Origin: Bacillota bacterium
GTDB taxonomy: Bacteria; Bacillota; Clostridia; Oscillospirales; Acutalibacteraceae
DNA: 64,000 nt
Assembly: GCA_022706685.1 (NCBI GenBank)
Contig: JAKJCA010000008.1
Coordinates: forward strand, 1-64,000
Reading direction: 5' to 3'
How positions within the stretch are numbered: the stretch's first letter is position 1; every line of letters begins with the position of its first letter. Position numbers and translations under genes: made by a program. The notes below the pieces were generated by a model. It saw only the letters and a program-made list of their open reading frames with translations, had not been told where the DNA came from and ran no database searches. Shown here one piece after another: positions 1 to 8,220 of this stretch.

Positions 1-1
1 C

Positions 2-253
2 GCATTGCTGAAAACCTACTGGGTCGTCATCTTCGGCGACGTCGACGGGGACGGATACGTAACGGCTGCGGACGAAAACCTGATTGACGCGGCGGCATCG
101 TACCAGAGCGAGTTTGAGTACGGCACGGCAGCGTTCTACGCGGCGGACATCATGCAGGACGGCGGGGTGGACGCGCTCGACCTGAACATCGTATCCGCGG
201 CGACAAGCTACACGGGGGTGCTCGACCAGGCCAATCCGGGCGTCATCATCTGA
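2..253 (+). CDS. C-terminal end of a dockerin-domain protein (5' truncated)
   Basis: The frame is open from the window edge and ends at a TGA, so only the last 83 or so residues are visible. They contain two calcium-loop repeats of the dockerin type I kind. The first is D-V-D-G-D-G-x5-D-x3-L/I beginning near residue 12. The second is a looser copy, A-D-I-M-Q-D-G-G-V-D-A-L-D, about 35 residues later. In the dockerin family such repeats bind calcium and dock secreted proteins to cohesins. Here the domain sits at the extreme C terminus, as usual. The catalytic or structural part lies outside the window. A strong terminator follows directly, separating this gene from the glycan locus. It could be a dockerin-like repeat of a non-cellulosomal surface protein. 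Confidence 0.75.
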   Translation, partial: ALLKTYWVVIFGDVDGDGYVTAADENLIDAAASYQSEFEYGTAAFYAADIMQDGGVDALDLNIVSAATSYTGVLDQANPGVII

Positions 254-276
254 ATATCAGCGCTAAGGCATAACCG

Positions 277-304
277 GGCCGCGGGGGTAACCCCGCGGCC
301 TTTT
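277..304 (+). terminator. Rho-independent terminator after the dockerin gene
   Basis: A perfect 10-bp GC-rich stem (277-286 with 291-300), a four-base GTAA loop and a TTTT run at 301-304 start 24 bases after the stop codon. Confidence 0.92.
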
Positions 305-364
305 CCGTTGGTATCAACCCGGCAGACGCACCGCGCCGCAACGGATTATCTGTCCGGTTTCGCG

Positions 365-393
365 TTGACTGGAACAGACGAAGAGTGTAATAT
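365..393 (+). promoter_or_regulatory. Putative sigma-A promoter for the dehydrogenase gene
   Basis: TTGACT at 365-370 and TAATAT at 388-393 are separated by 17 bases. Transcription would start near 400, about 30 bases before the ATG at 429. It lies just downstream of the terminator at 277-304, as expected for a new unit. Confidence 0.65.
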
Positions 394-428
394 ATCTTTG
401 TTTGACTCAACTTTGTAAAAACGGTGAT

Positions 429-1748
429 ATGATGTCTCTTTTTGAAAAGCTGCTTGCCCGGGAGGAAAAACTTTCGCTCGTCGGGCTCGGCTACGTCGGT
501 CTGCCGATCGCTGTTTCGTTTTCCGAACACCTCGACGTCATCGGTTTCGACGTCAATCTTGAAAAAGTCGAACAGTACAGGCGCGGCGTTGATCCGACAC
601 GCGAAGCCGGCGACGAAGCGGTAAAAAACTGCGCGGTGGATTTTACGGCGGACGAAACACGCCTTCGCGAAGCGAAGTTTCATATCGTCGCCGTGCCGAC
701 CCCCGTGAGAAAAGATAAGACCCCGGACCTTTCGCTGGTGGAAAGCGCCAGCAGGCTCGTCGGCAGGAATTTGACGCCTGGTTCCATAGTGGTATATGAA
801 TCGACTGTTTATCCCGGCGTTACCGAGGAAATCTGCCTGCCCATCCTTGAGCGGGAGTCCGGTCTTCAAAGCCCCGCGGATTTCCGTGTCGCCTATTCTC
901 CGGAGAGGATTAACCCGGGCGATAAAACCCACCGGCTGGAAAATATTGTTAAAATCGTCTCGGGGCAGGACGCCGAGACATTGGATACCGTTGCACGCGT
1001 CTATTCCTTGGTCGTCAAGGCCGGCGTGCACAAAGCGGCAAGCATTAAAATCGCGGAGGCGGCCAAGGTCATCGAGAACGCCCAGCGGGATATCAATATC
1101 GCGTTTATGAACGAACTGTCCCTGATATTCAACAAAATGGGCATCGATACAAAATCCGTGCTGGAGGCTGCCTCGACAAAATGGAATTTCCTTCGCTTTT
1201 ATCCGGGCCTCGTCGGGGGGCACTGTATCGGCGTGGATCCCTATTATCTGACCTATAAGGCGGAGCAGCTCGGTTACCACTCGCAGGTTATTCTCGCAGG
1301 CCGCCGCATCAACGATGAAATGGGTAAATATGTCGCCGAAAATATCGTCAAGAAACTCATTGAGGCGGATATTCCGGTCAAAAACGCGGCTGTCGCCATT
1401 TTCGGCTTTACGTTCAAAGAAAACTGCCCCGATACCAGGAATACGCGTGTTATCGATATTGTCCGTGAACTGCGCGAATACGGAATCAAGGCTGTCATTT
1501 CCGACCCGGTTGCCGACGCCTGCGAAGCCGGCAAAGAGTACGGCGTTGAATTCAGCCCGGCGGAGTCCGTCAAGGGTATGGACGCCGTCGTTTTCGCAGT
1601 GGCGCACGATGACTTCTCCCGCCTGACGCCGGCTGAATTGGAACCGTTTTTTAAGGCCGGACAGCCCGGAAAGGTTCTTATCGACGTCAAGGGTGTGTTT
1701 GACAGGCAGCAATGCGAGCGGCAAGGTTATACCTATTGGCGGCTCTAA
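429..1748 (+). CDS. tviB: UDP-N-acetylhexosamine 6-dehydrogenase (TviB/WbpO type)
   Basis: This is a cytosolic NAD-dependent nucleotide-sugar dehydrogenase. It oxidises C6 of a UDP-sugar, most likely UDP-GlcNAc or UDP-GalNAc, to the uronate. The 439-residue protein begins with the Rossmann motif G-L-G-Y-V-G (residues 19-24). It has the family blocks V-Y-E-S-T-V-Y-P-G, Y-S-P-E-R-I-N-P-G-D and F-T-F-K-E-N-C-P-D-x-R-N-T-R. The catalytic Cys is in G-G-H-C-I-G-V-D-P near residue 266. Overall it resembles Vi-antigen TviB/VipA more than UDP-glucose dehydrogenase. Length is normal. ATG 429 or 432 is preferred over the upstream TTG 402, although the ribosome site is weak. It opens a plus-strand unit with two membrane-protein genes. 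The exact sugar is inferred. Confidence 0.93.
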   Translation: MMSLFEKLLAREEKLSLVGLGYVGLPIAVSFSEHLDVIGFDVNLEKVEQYRRGVDPTREAGDEAVKNCAVDFTADETRLREAKFHIVAVPTPVRKDKTPDLSLVESASRLVGRNLTPGSIVVYESTVYPGVTEEICLPILERESGLQSPADFRVAYSPERINPGDKTHRLENIVKIVSGQDAETLDTVARVYSLVVKAGVHKAASIKIAEAAKVIENAQRDINIAFMNELSLIFNKMGIDTKSVLEAASTKWNFLRFYPGLVGGHCIGVDPYYLTYKAEQLGYHSQVILAGRRINDEMGKYVAENIVKKLIEADIPVKNAAVAIFGFTFKENCPDTRNTRVIDIVRELREYGIKAVISDPVADACEAGKEYGVEFSPAESVKGMDAVVFAVAHDDFSRLTPAELEPFFKAGQPGKVLIDVKGVFDRQQCERQGYTYWRL

Positions 1749-1787
1749 GCGCGGCAGCGCGCCCTACCTTGCGGAAGGAACCGTTTT

Positions 1788-2993
1788 ATGGCAAAAAGAA
1801 GGTTTCTGGCTGTATATGAAGCAATCAAGTACGAACTGCCCGTGTTCATACTGCTGACAGCGCAACTGATACCGCAGGGCTTCGATTTCAGCAAAGACGC
1901 CTACTCGTCTGTCCTGGTGCTTGACTACCGCATCGGCTTCGCGCCGCGCCTGTTCATGGGCTCGGTGTTGTCGCTGTTTACGCGTTTTAAGGGCAGCCGG
2001 GAACTGAATATCTTTTTCGCCGTTATGTTCGCCGCTTGCTTTTTTCTGATATCGTGGACGGCGGGCAGAATCATCCGCGCGGCTGCGGATGAAAATCAGA
2101 AGATGACGATATTTTTTGTATCGCTGTTTCTTGCGGGCCCCTTTTCCACCGCGTTTTTGTTTCCGGTCCTGCTGAGTTTGGACCGTTTCCTCGTCCTATT
2201 CACCGTCGCCATTTTGCTGGTGATCGGGAAGCCGAGGCTGCGCTGGCTGACGCCTGTTTTCCTGTTTATGGCGCTCGCGACGCACCACGTGTTTGCTTTT
2301 ACCTATATGCCGGCTGTTGCGATCGTCGTCTTATATGAACTGTATGTTAAAAAAGACAAACCCACCGTTCTGTTCGCCACGGCTGCTTTTATTACCATGG
2401 CGGTGTTTTGCGGATACTTTTTTCTGTACGGCGGGACGGACAGATTTGCCGACTACCGGGAACTGGTCGCCTACGCCAAAACACAGACGGATATTCCCAT
2501 CCGCGAGGATTTCTATGCCGGCTATTTCTTTTTGCAACCTTCGAGTTTTTCCAACTATCTGTTTAAATACACGACGATCGAAATGGCTCCGTTCCGCAGG
2601 GATATGCTCGTCAACCTGTTTTTGCTTCCGCTCATTGTATTGTTTTTTGTGATTTGGAAACAGGCCATTCAAAACAGCGGCAGTCGATTTGAAAAGTTTA
2701 TCTTTCTCCTGTGCCTGCTGGCGCCTCTGGCGAGGATACCGATGTATTTTCTGGTTTCGGACCTCTTCAGGGGCCGTGTCGGCGTTGTGGTCGTCGAGTT
2801 TTTCCTGCTGTTTTGGATGCTCTATTACCGTAACGAAGCCGTTGAACAATCCGCCGCTAAGGTATGGGCTTTTCTGGGGAAGAACCGTCTTGTGGCGCTG
2901 ATGCTGGTTGCCTATTACGCGGCCGCTTACGCTTCCGTCGAAAAGAGCGAATGGTGGCGCGACTTATTCCGGCAGCTGACCGGCAACCTTTAA
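1788..2993 (+). CDS. Polytopic membrane protein, MP family (variant motifs)
   Basis: A 401-residue integral membrane protein with about ten hydrophobic segments, starting at ATG 1788 behind AAGGA. It shares the MP family layout: a first helix, then Y-R-I-G-F-A-P-R-L-F-M-G-S before helix 2, a threonine/histidine-rich A-T-H-H segment, then Y-M-P-A near residue 170. It differs at two places that are acidic signatures in its relatives: the G-R-[LF]-D-x-[YF] site reads S-L-D-R-F, and the D-W-D-R-W site is replaced by S-D-L-F-R-G-R. The role is not known. The family setting, beside sugar-nucleotide and polyprenyl-sugar synthases, suggests a membrane glycosyltransferase, polymerase or transporter. 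This member may have changed specificity or lost activity. Confidence 0.85.
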   Translation: MAKRRFLAVYEAIKYELPVFILLTAQLIPQGFDFSKDAYSSVLVLDYRIGFAPRLFMGSVLSLFTRFKGSRELNIFFAVMFAACFFLISWTAGRIIRAAADENQKMTIFFVSLFLAGPFSTAFLFPVLLSLDRFLVLFTVAILLVIGKPRLRWLTPVFLFMALATHHVFAFTYMPAVAIVVLYELYVKKDKPTVLFATAAFITMAVFCGYFFLYGGTDRFADYRELVAYAKTQTDIPIREDFYAGYFFLQPSSFSNYLFKYTTIEMAPFRRDMLVNLFLLPLIVLFFVIWKQAIQNSGSRFEKFIFLLCLLAPLARIPMYFLVSDLFRGRVGVVVVEFFLLFWMLYYRNEAVEQSAAKVWAFLGKNRLVALMLVAYYAAAYASVEKSEWWRDLFRQLTGNL

Positions 2994-3039
2994 GTCAACA
3001 CGCAACGCGTTGCTTTGGGGAAGGAGGACGGGGACGAAC

Positions 3040-4011
3040 GTGAAACAATGGATGAAGAAAAATATCAGCGCATTCGCGGTATTTTTATTTCTGTTGCTGA
3101 CCGCTACCCGGCCGCCGCAATTCAACGCGGCCGTCGCGCTGTGCCTTGGGGGCCTGCTGGCCTTGTGCGCGTTTACCGCATGGATATTCAACGGAGTCAT
3201 CAAGCGGGCCGATGAAGACCGCAAAGCGTCTCTGATTACCCTGACGGCGATATTGCTGGCAGGATACGCCTCGCATCCGGTACTGTCGTTGGATAACTGG
3301 TATAAAGATTCCCATATCTTTGCCGGCGCTGCTGTGGCCGCATTATTCTTTCTTTCGCTGTACGCTGTTGGCCGGCCTTCGATGGCTTGGCGCATCCCTG
3401 TTTACTGCGCGCTGGCCGGCGTGATAGAGCCGCTTTTCCTCTTCACCTTTTTGCCGGCCGTTCTGCTCGCGCTTGCGGAAAAGAAAGTCTCGACAAAAAA
3501 CAAGTCCGGCCGTTATACGGCGGCTCTGGCGCTCGCGTTCCTGCTGCCGTTTGCGGCTTTTCTGATTTTCGGCTGGGGCGCTGCAAAGCGCAATCAGACC
3601 GATCCGATTTTCAGCTTTCCCGCCGGCGCCTGGCGGCTGCCGGCGCTTAGTGCTGCAGTGCTGCTTCCAGCGATTGTCCTTGCTGCGGTTCTATGGATTT
3701 CCATTTTAAAACACGGCCAAGAAAAAAAGGCCGCGGCCATAACGGCATTGGCCTTGGCAGCGCCTGTTGTATCCATTGTTTCTCTTTTTATCCGCGACAC
3801 TCATGTTAATTTCATCGCTTCGGCTGTTTTTTCACAGTTTTGCCTGCTGATATATTTTGCAGATGCCGGCAACAAAGCAGTCTTGTCCGCGCTGGAGGCT
3901 ATGGAGGCCTTTTTCAAAAAGAACCGGCTGCTTTTTTATATCATGCTGATTTATCTTGCCGCTTTTGCCGCGCTGGCCAAAGCAAATGACTGGCGGTACT
4001 TCTGGTTTTAA
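3040..4011 (+). CDS. Short, diverged MP-family membrane protein
   Basis: A 323-residue polytopic membrane protein. GTG 3040 is chosen because AAGGAGG (3021-3027) precedes it; the TTG at 3010 lies upstream of that site. It aligns with the second half of the MP family through the C-terminal pattern of helix, F-S-Q-F-x-L-L-I-Y-F, a short loop and a final helix. It is about 90 residues shorter at the N-terminal side and lacks G-R-[LF]-D and D-W-D-R-W; the latter site reads I-R-D-T-H-V-N. It follows the MP gene at 1788 by 46 bases and is probably co-transcribed. It may be a degenerate or accessory paralogue. No function can be assigned. Confidence 0.75.
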   Translation: MKQWMKKNISAFAVFLFLLLTATRPPQFNAAVALCLGGLLALCAFTAWIFNGVIKRADEDRKASLITLTAILLAGYASHPVLSLDNWYKDSHIFAGAAVAALFFLSLYAVGRPSMAWRIPVYCALAGVIEPLFLFTFLPAVLLALAEKKVSTKNKSGRYTAALALAFLLPFAAFLIFGWGAAKRNQTDPIFSFPAGAWRLPALSAAVLLPAIVLAAVLWISILKHGQEKKAAAITALALAAPVVSIVSLFIRDTHVNFIASAVFSQFCLLIYFADAGNKAVLSALEAMEAFFKKNRLLFYIMLIYLAAFAALAKANDWRYFWF

Positions 4012-4038
4012 CCGGACGCAATTATGTTCAAAACGCCG

Positions 4039-4926
4039 TTACATAGACATCTTCAACTCTCGCAAGCCCAGCGTTTGCTTCAATAGCGTATTGTCCATCA
4101 GACAGACGCCCGCGCGCTTCGCCTGAAAAATTTCGTGGTCTTCCCGCATTTCAACGGGAAGAATCAGCTTTTCGGGGAGCGCTTCCTTTTTTGCCAGCCT
4201 GAGGCCGAGGTCGTATTTCGACAGCGCCTCGTCACTGCAAAGGTTCAGCACATTCGGCACCCGCTCGCAGACTGCCTTCTCGGCGAGGCGGACCGCCATG
4301 TCCGCGACGGTAGCGTAATCGAGCGCCGAACGGACGGCATCGGTAAACAACCTTACGCTGGTTCCGTGCTTCAGATCATCGATAATCTTGTCGTAGAAAT
4401 GCTTTTTCTGCGGCGAAAGGCTTGGCCCGAACATATATGGCAACCGCAGCGCATGGCCGCCGCAGGCCGTGACAAGGCATTCGGCCGCCGCTTTTTGGCT
4501 GCCGTAATGGCCCAGCGGTTCAAGCGTGTCTTTTTCCGTAAATCGATGCTCAATCCGCCCATCGCCGTACACGCAGTCGGTGGAGGAAAAAAACAGGCAG
4601 GCGGGCGGATCGATTGCGCCGAGGAAGGAAGCAAGCGCGGTGATATTGACCGCCCAGGCTGCTTTAGGGTTTTGCTCGACGCCGTCAATGTTGTGATAAG
4701 CGGCCAGATAGAATACCTTGCAGGGTTCTTTCCCGCTCATCGCTTCAGCCAGTTCCAACACGTCGCCCGGCGAAGTGACGTCGCACCTGAGCGGCCGGAC
4801 GCGCTCGTCGCAGGCTAATCCTTCCACGCCGCGGGCGGCGGCAACGATATTGTCCGAAGTATTGGCAAGAATGGATCTAATCAGATAAGATCCCAAAAAA
4901 CCGTTGGCGCCGATAATCGTGTACAT
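4039..4926 (-). CDS. NAD(P)-dependent SDR, dTDP-4-dehydrorhamnose reductase (RmlD)-like
   Basis: This 295-residue extended short-chain dehydrogenase probably reduces or epimerises a nucleotide-linked sugar in the cytosol. The N-terminal G-A-N-G-F-L-G (6-12) is the dinucleotide-binding turn. S-S-T-D-C-V-Y-G (114-121) carries the catalytic Ser/Thr position, and Y141-x3-K145 is the catalytic pair. The shape is closest to the RmlD branch, but substrate choice is not visible. The start ATG 4926 has AAAGGTGG upstream with slightly long spacing. It lies 91 bases downstream of the radical SAM gene at 5018-6253 on the same strand and converges with the MP gene ending at 4011, leaving only 27 bases between stops. 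Confidence 0.88.
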   Translation of the reverse strand: MYTIIGANGFLGSYLIRSILANTSDNIVAAARGVEGLACDERVRPLRCDVTSPGDVLELAEAMSGKEPCKVFYLAAYHNIDGVEQNPKAAWAVNITALASFLGAIDPPACLFFSSTDCVYGDGRIEHRFTEKDTLEPLGHYGSQKAAAECLVTACGGHALRLPYMFGPSLSPQKKHFYDKIIDDLKHGTSVRLFTDAVRSALDYATVADMAVRLAEKAVCERVPNVLNLCSDEALSKYDLGLRLAKKEALPEKLILPVEMREDHEIFQAKRAGVCLMDNTLLKQTLGLRELKMSM

Positions 4927-5017
4927 CGGTTTGTTACACCACCTTTGACTGGATCATAGGGCAGGATTCCGGCGGCGCGCGCCGGCGGGAAGAATAAGGA
5001 TTCGGGTTTGCGGCGCT

Positions 5018-6253
5018 TCAATGCCGTCTTCTTTTCGGTCGCTGGTTGCGGCGGCGCAGGCGGACGGCGAAAGGTTTCAGGAATTTTTGCAGCAGCGCAG
5101 CCGCTTTTCTGCCGGAGGGGTTGCCGGCAATAATCCAGTCCTCGGCCTTTGCGCTGTTTTTCGGCGCGGTTTTCCATGCGAAGGGTTCCAAACCCGGCGA
5201 ACAGTAGCTGCAGAAAGGGTGCGCCTTGCCGAAAAGGCGGTTGATCTCCCAGCCGTTTAAAGACGTATGATACAAATCGACCACTTCTTCGGGGTCGCGC
5301 GCCGGATAATGCAGGCCGAAGGCTTCGTTGAGCCGGCTGCTGTAAAACTGGCGGGTACAGGCGCCGAGCAGGCCGCGTTCCAGCGAGTGGCAACGGGTAA
5401 AGATGCAATGATCATAAGCGCGGTCCGGCGATGCGGCCGGGGTTGCCAAAAGGCCTTTGTAAAATACTTTGATAGGCAGGCTGACGTTATACGAGACGCC
5501 GGCCGCGTCGAGATAATCGGTGATGGATTTCAGCTTTTTGCGCGTCGGCGGGTATGCGGAAATATCGATGGAGCAGTTATACTGCCTGATAACGGCGAGT
5601 TGCCCGCGTTCGAGCTGCTCAAGAAGCAGACTGTTGCTGACCAGACGAAGGTCGCTGTCGGGGAATATTTTACGCGCGGCCTTGATAAAAAGAAGAAAAT
5701 CGGGATTTAACAGCGGCTCGCCGCCCTGTAGTCTGATTTTTCCAATCCCCCAGAAGAATTTTTTCAGCTGTTGCAAATCCTTCGTAAAGGCGTCCAAATC
5801 GGCCGGACACTTGCCGTTAACCAGGTTGGAAAACTGGAAGCAGCCTTTACAGTTGAGGTTGCAGCCGCTGTTGAGCTCGATTTCGACGCGGTCGAGCCGC
5901 GGTTTGCTGTTGTCAATCGCCGTCAGGCAGTGCTGTAAAATGGTTGTTTCCCTGCCGAAAAAATGGGTATCCCAGGGAAAAACGCTCATTTCGAAGATAC
6001 CCAGTTGATGAAACGCCTCGCTGACTTCCTGCAGCTGCTCGTTGCGGAACACAAGAATGATGTGTTTGTTTTCGGCCGCACGCAGGAACGCGGCGAGGCC
6101 GCGCTTCCAGTGCCTGCCCGTCAAAAAAGGCGCGTCTGCGGCGACCGCGCTTTTATGCAGTTGTGCCGCCAGCCAGCGGCTGGCCTGTTTATGGTTTCCA
6201 AAGATGGCGGCTTGGTTCATTTTCAATTTCGGCTCCGGGTCAATACTCGGCAT
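5018..6253 (-). CDS. Radical SAM protein with SPASM/twitch-like Cys tail (twin of 37459-38667)
   Basis: A 411-residue radical SAM enzyme of the type without a cobalamin domain. The SAM-cluster motif C131-x3-C135-x2-C138 lies in N-S-G-C-N-L-N-C-K-G-C, followed by L-Q-G-G-E-P (the GGEP motif that contacts SAM). Towards the C terminus five cysteines form C-x4-C-x10-C and later F-C-S-Y-C, ending in P-F-A-W-K. This suggests one auxiliary iron-sulphur cluster. The same arrangement occurs in the twin at 37459-38667, including F-S-N-L-V after the first cluster. About 120 residues precede the radical SAM core and are of unknown fold. It is upstream of the SDR gene on the same transcript. The substrate is unknown. 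A peptide or sugar substrate is possible, and no precursor-peptide gene was seen nearby. Confidence 0.85.
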   Translation of the reverse strand: MPSIDPEPKLKMNQAAIFGNHKQASRWLAAQLHKSAVAADAPFLTGRHWKRGLAAFLRAAENKHIILVFRNEQLQEVSEAFHQLGIFEMSVFPWDTHFFGRETTILQHCLTAIDNSKPRLDRVEIELNSGCNLNCKGCFQFSNLVNGKCPADLDAFTKDLQQLKKFFWGIGKIRLQGGEPLLNPDFLLFIKAARKIFPDSDLRLVSNSLLLEQLERGQLAVIRQYNCSIDISAYPPTRKKLKSITDYLDAAGVSYNVSLPIKVFYKGLLATPAASPDRAYDHCIFTRCHSLERGLLGACTRQFYSSRLNEAFGLHYPARDPEEVVDLYHTSLNGWEINRLFGKAHPFCSYCSPGLEPFAWKTAPKNSAKAEDWIIAGNPSGRKAAALLQKFLKPFAVRLRRRNQRPKRRRH

Positions 6254-6291
6254 TGGAAAAAGATCGGGCTTCTGCGGCTTTCTTATCTTTA

Positions 6292-6300
6292 ATTATAGCA
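6292..6300 (-). promoter_or_regulatory. Putative extended -10 promoter for the 6253-4039 unit
   Basis: Reading the minus strand, TGC-TATAAT gives an extended -10 (TG-N-TATAAT) about 40 bases upstream of ATG 6253. No convincing -35 box was found. Confidence 0.45.
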
Positions 6301-6402
6301 TCCGAAGGCCGTTAAGCATAGCGATTTCCGTATGAAGACAAAGGTGATTTGTTGCAGTATCATGGGCCTCGCGGGCGAAATAACCGGCGACGGATGTCAC
6401 GA

Positions 6403-6431
6403 TTGAAAGTTGTCAATAATATGTGCATAAT
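6403..6431 (+). promoter_or_regulatory. Putative promoter for the fucose guanylyltransferase gene
   Basis: TTGAAA at 6403-6408 and CATAAT at 6426-6431 are spaced by 17 bases, about 100 bases upstream of the TTG start at 6530. The 276-base divergent intergenic region holds no other gene. Confidence 0.5.
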
Positions 6432-6529
6432 AAAAGGGTGATTTTTGTTTTGCTTTGAACTGATGTACCTTCCTGTATGGGCGGCCGATGAGCGCAAGCA
6501 ATATATATTTTGGGCTGCGAGGTTGATGA

Positions 6530-8134
6530 TTGAGCGCTTTATCCGCGAAAAACAATACGAATCGAAATGGCGACGCGCCTGATTCCCGCTACCCGGCGGC
6601 GAAGCACGGAATGCCGGCCGCTTGGGATGATGTTATCCTGACAGCATCGGACGAAGAACAGGCCGTTTTTTACCGCAACCAAATTCGTTTCAGGCTCTCA
6701 AAAGGCTTGCTTTCGCCCGAAACAAGGTTTGCGGTCGTGCCGGACCTTGAGGGGCAGCGAATCGGCTCGGGCGGCGCGTTTTTCAATGTGCTTAAGCATT
6801 TATGGGAGTTAAACGGCGGGCCCGACAGGTTTGAAAACAGGCGTGTCCTGCTCATCAACAGCGGCGGCGACAGCGTTCGGGTGCCGCAGTATTCTGTTTG
6901 CGGCAAACTGTTCGCGCCTGTCCCGCGCGAGTTGTCCGGCGGCGCGCCGGCGGCGCTCTTTGACGAAATCATGCAATCGCTTGCATGGCTTCCGGCACAA
7001 CTGCCGCCGGGCATCCTGACCGTGAGCGGAGACATCCTTATCCTGTCCCAATCGCCTGCATTCAATTGCGAAGGTTGCGGCGCCGCTGCTTTGTCTGTCA
7101 GGGACAGTGTTTTCAAAGGCGTCGGCCACGGCGTTTTTGTAACCGACGAGCACGGCGTCGTCGTTCGCTTTCTACATAAACGCTCCGCCGAAGAGCAGCG
7201 GCAGGCCGGCGCTGTCGACGGCACGGGCATGGTGCTGATCGATACCGGTGCTATATGGCTGGGTACTGCCGTTGTGCGGGATTTAGCCGGCCTCATCAGC
7301 GCAGCCGGCAAACTTGACGCCGATCAATTCGGCGTTTATGTTAACGGCGAGACGCGTCTTTCTTTCTACACGGACATTGTCTATCCCATGGCGCGGGCAT
7401 CCCGTCTTGAAGAATATTATTCGGAGCAGCCCGAAAACGGCTATACCGACGAACTTCGTTATTGCAGGGAGCGGCTTTGGGGCATATTGCGCAAATATCA
7501 AATGAAAATGATTGAATTGTCGCCGGCTTCTTTTCTCCATTTCGGCACGACGGCGCAGGCGCTTGATGCGATGACCGGCGATATTGAAAAATATTCCGCG
7601 CTCGGTTGGCGGAACCGAGTTCTTTCGGATATCGCGGTCAGAGGCGGCTTCAATGCGCTTTGCTCTTTTGTCGATGCCAATTCCCGCGTCGGCGAAGGCG
7701 CTTATCTCGAAAACAGCGTCGTCATTGGCTCGAAAATCGGCCGCCGCTGTGTCGTTTCCAATATCCGCCTCGACGGTGTCGAAATCCCCGACAACACGGC
7801 CGTTCACTGTCTCAGGCAAAAGGACGGGAACTTTGTCGTCAGGATATATGGAGTTGACGACGATCCGAAACGCGGCCTATGCGACAACGGCACGTTTCTC
7901 AATAGGCCGCTGACCGAATATATGAAAGCGCGCGGTCTTGCGGCGGAAGATTTATGGCCCCGCGAACCTTACGACTTATGGAATGCGAGACTCTACTTAT
8001 CATGCCCGTGCGCCGAAGCGTCTTTAAGCCATGCCCTCGGCTTGTTTGGACGGCCGTCCGGGATTGCCGCGAACGGTCCGCTCTTGAGCATGAAAGAAAG
8101 CGCCGACAACGCCGATAAATCGCTGTTTTTTTAA
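6530..8134 (+). CDS. Fucose-1-phosphate guanylyltransferase-like protein (N-terminal half of Fkp)
   Basis: This 534-residue cytosolic protein matches the fucose pyrophosphorylase domain that forms the N-terminal half of bacterial Fkp. It would join L-fucose 1-phosphate to GTP to make GDP-L-fucose. Visible marks are G-Q-R-I-G-S-G-G-A (75-83), N-S-G-G-D-S-x-R-x-P (110-119), V-S-G-D-I near 165, and a hexapeptide-like C-terminal region with V-V-I-G-S-K-I-G-R-R. The TTG start at 6530 has GAGG seven bases upstream. The kinase half of Fkp is encoded separately at 10913-12262 on the other strand; the combined length is about that of fused Fkp. It is transcribed alone and convergent with the MP genes. 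A related sugar-1-phosphate substrate cannot be excluded. Confidence 0.85.
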   Translation: MSALSAKNNTNRNGDAPDSRYPAAKHGMPAAWDDVILTASDEEQAVFYRNQIRFRLSKGLLSPETRFAVVPDLEGQRIGSGGAFFNVLKHLWELNGGPDRFENRRVLLINSGGDSVRVPQYSVCGKLFAPVPRELSGGAPAALFDEIMQSLAWLPAQLPPGILTVSGDILILSQSPAFNCEGCGAAALSVRDSVFKGVGHGVFVTDEHGVVVRFLHKRSAEEQRQAGAVDGTGMVLIDTGAIWLGTAVVRDLAGLISAAGKLDADQFGVYVNGETRLSFYTDIVYPMARASRLEEYYSEQPENGYTDELRYCRERLWGILRKYQMKMIELSPASFLHFGTTAQALDAMTGDIEKYSALGWRNRVLSDIAVRGGFNALCSFVDANSRVGEGAYLENSVVIGSKIGRRCVVSNIRLDGVEIPDNTAVHCLRQKDGNFVVRIYGVDDDPKRGLCDNGTFLNRPLTEYMKARGLAAEDLWPREPYDLWNARLYLSCPCAEASLSHALGLFGRPSGIAANGPLLSMKESADNADKSLFF

Positions 8135-8152
8135 TGATATATGATTTGTCAT

Positions 8153-8199
8153 AAAAAACCGGCGGCCTCTATCCATTCATTGAAGGAAGGGGGCCGCCG
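8153..8199 (-). terminator. Terminator of the minus-strand MP/fucokinase unit
   Basis: An 8-bp GC stem (8160-8167 with 8192-8199) is followed on the minus strand by TTTTTT (plus-strand A-run 8153-8158). It lies between the convergent genes ending at 8134 and 8221. Confidence 0.8.
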
Positions 8200-8220
8200 C
8201 GATATTTCGGCAACAAAAGG

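Noticed and set aside
246-1724. 492-codon open frame antisense to the UDP-sugar dehydrogenase
   Set aside because: The plus-strand gene is a clear full-length dehydrogenase; the antisense frame gives an Arg/His-rich product without domain marks.
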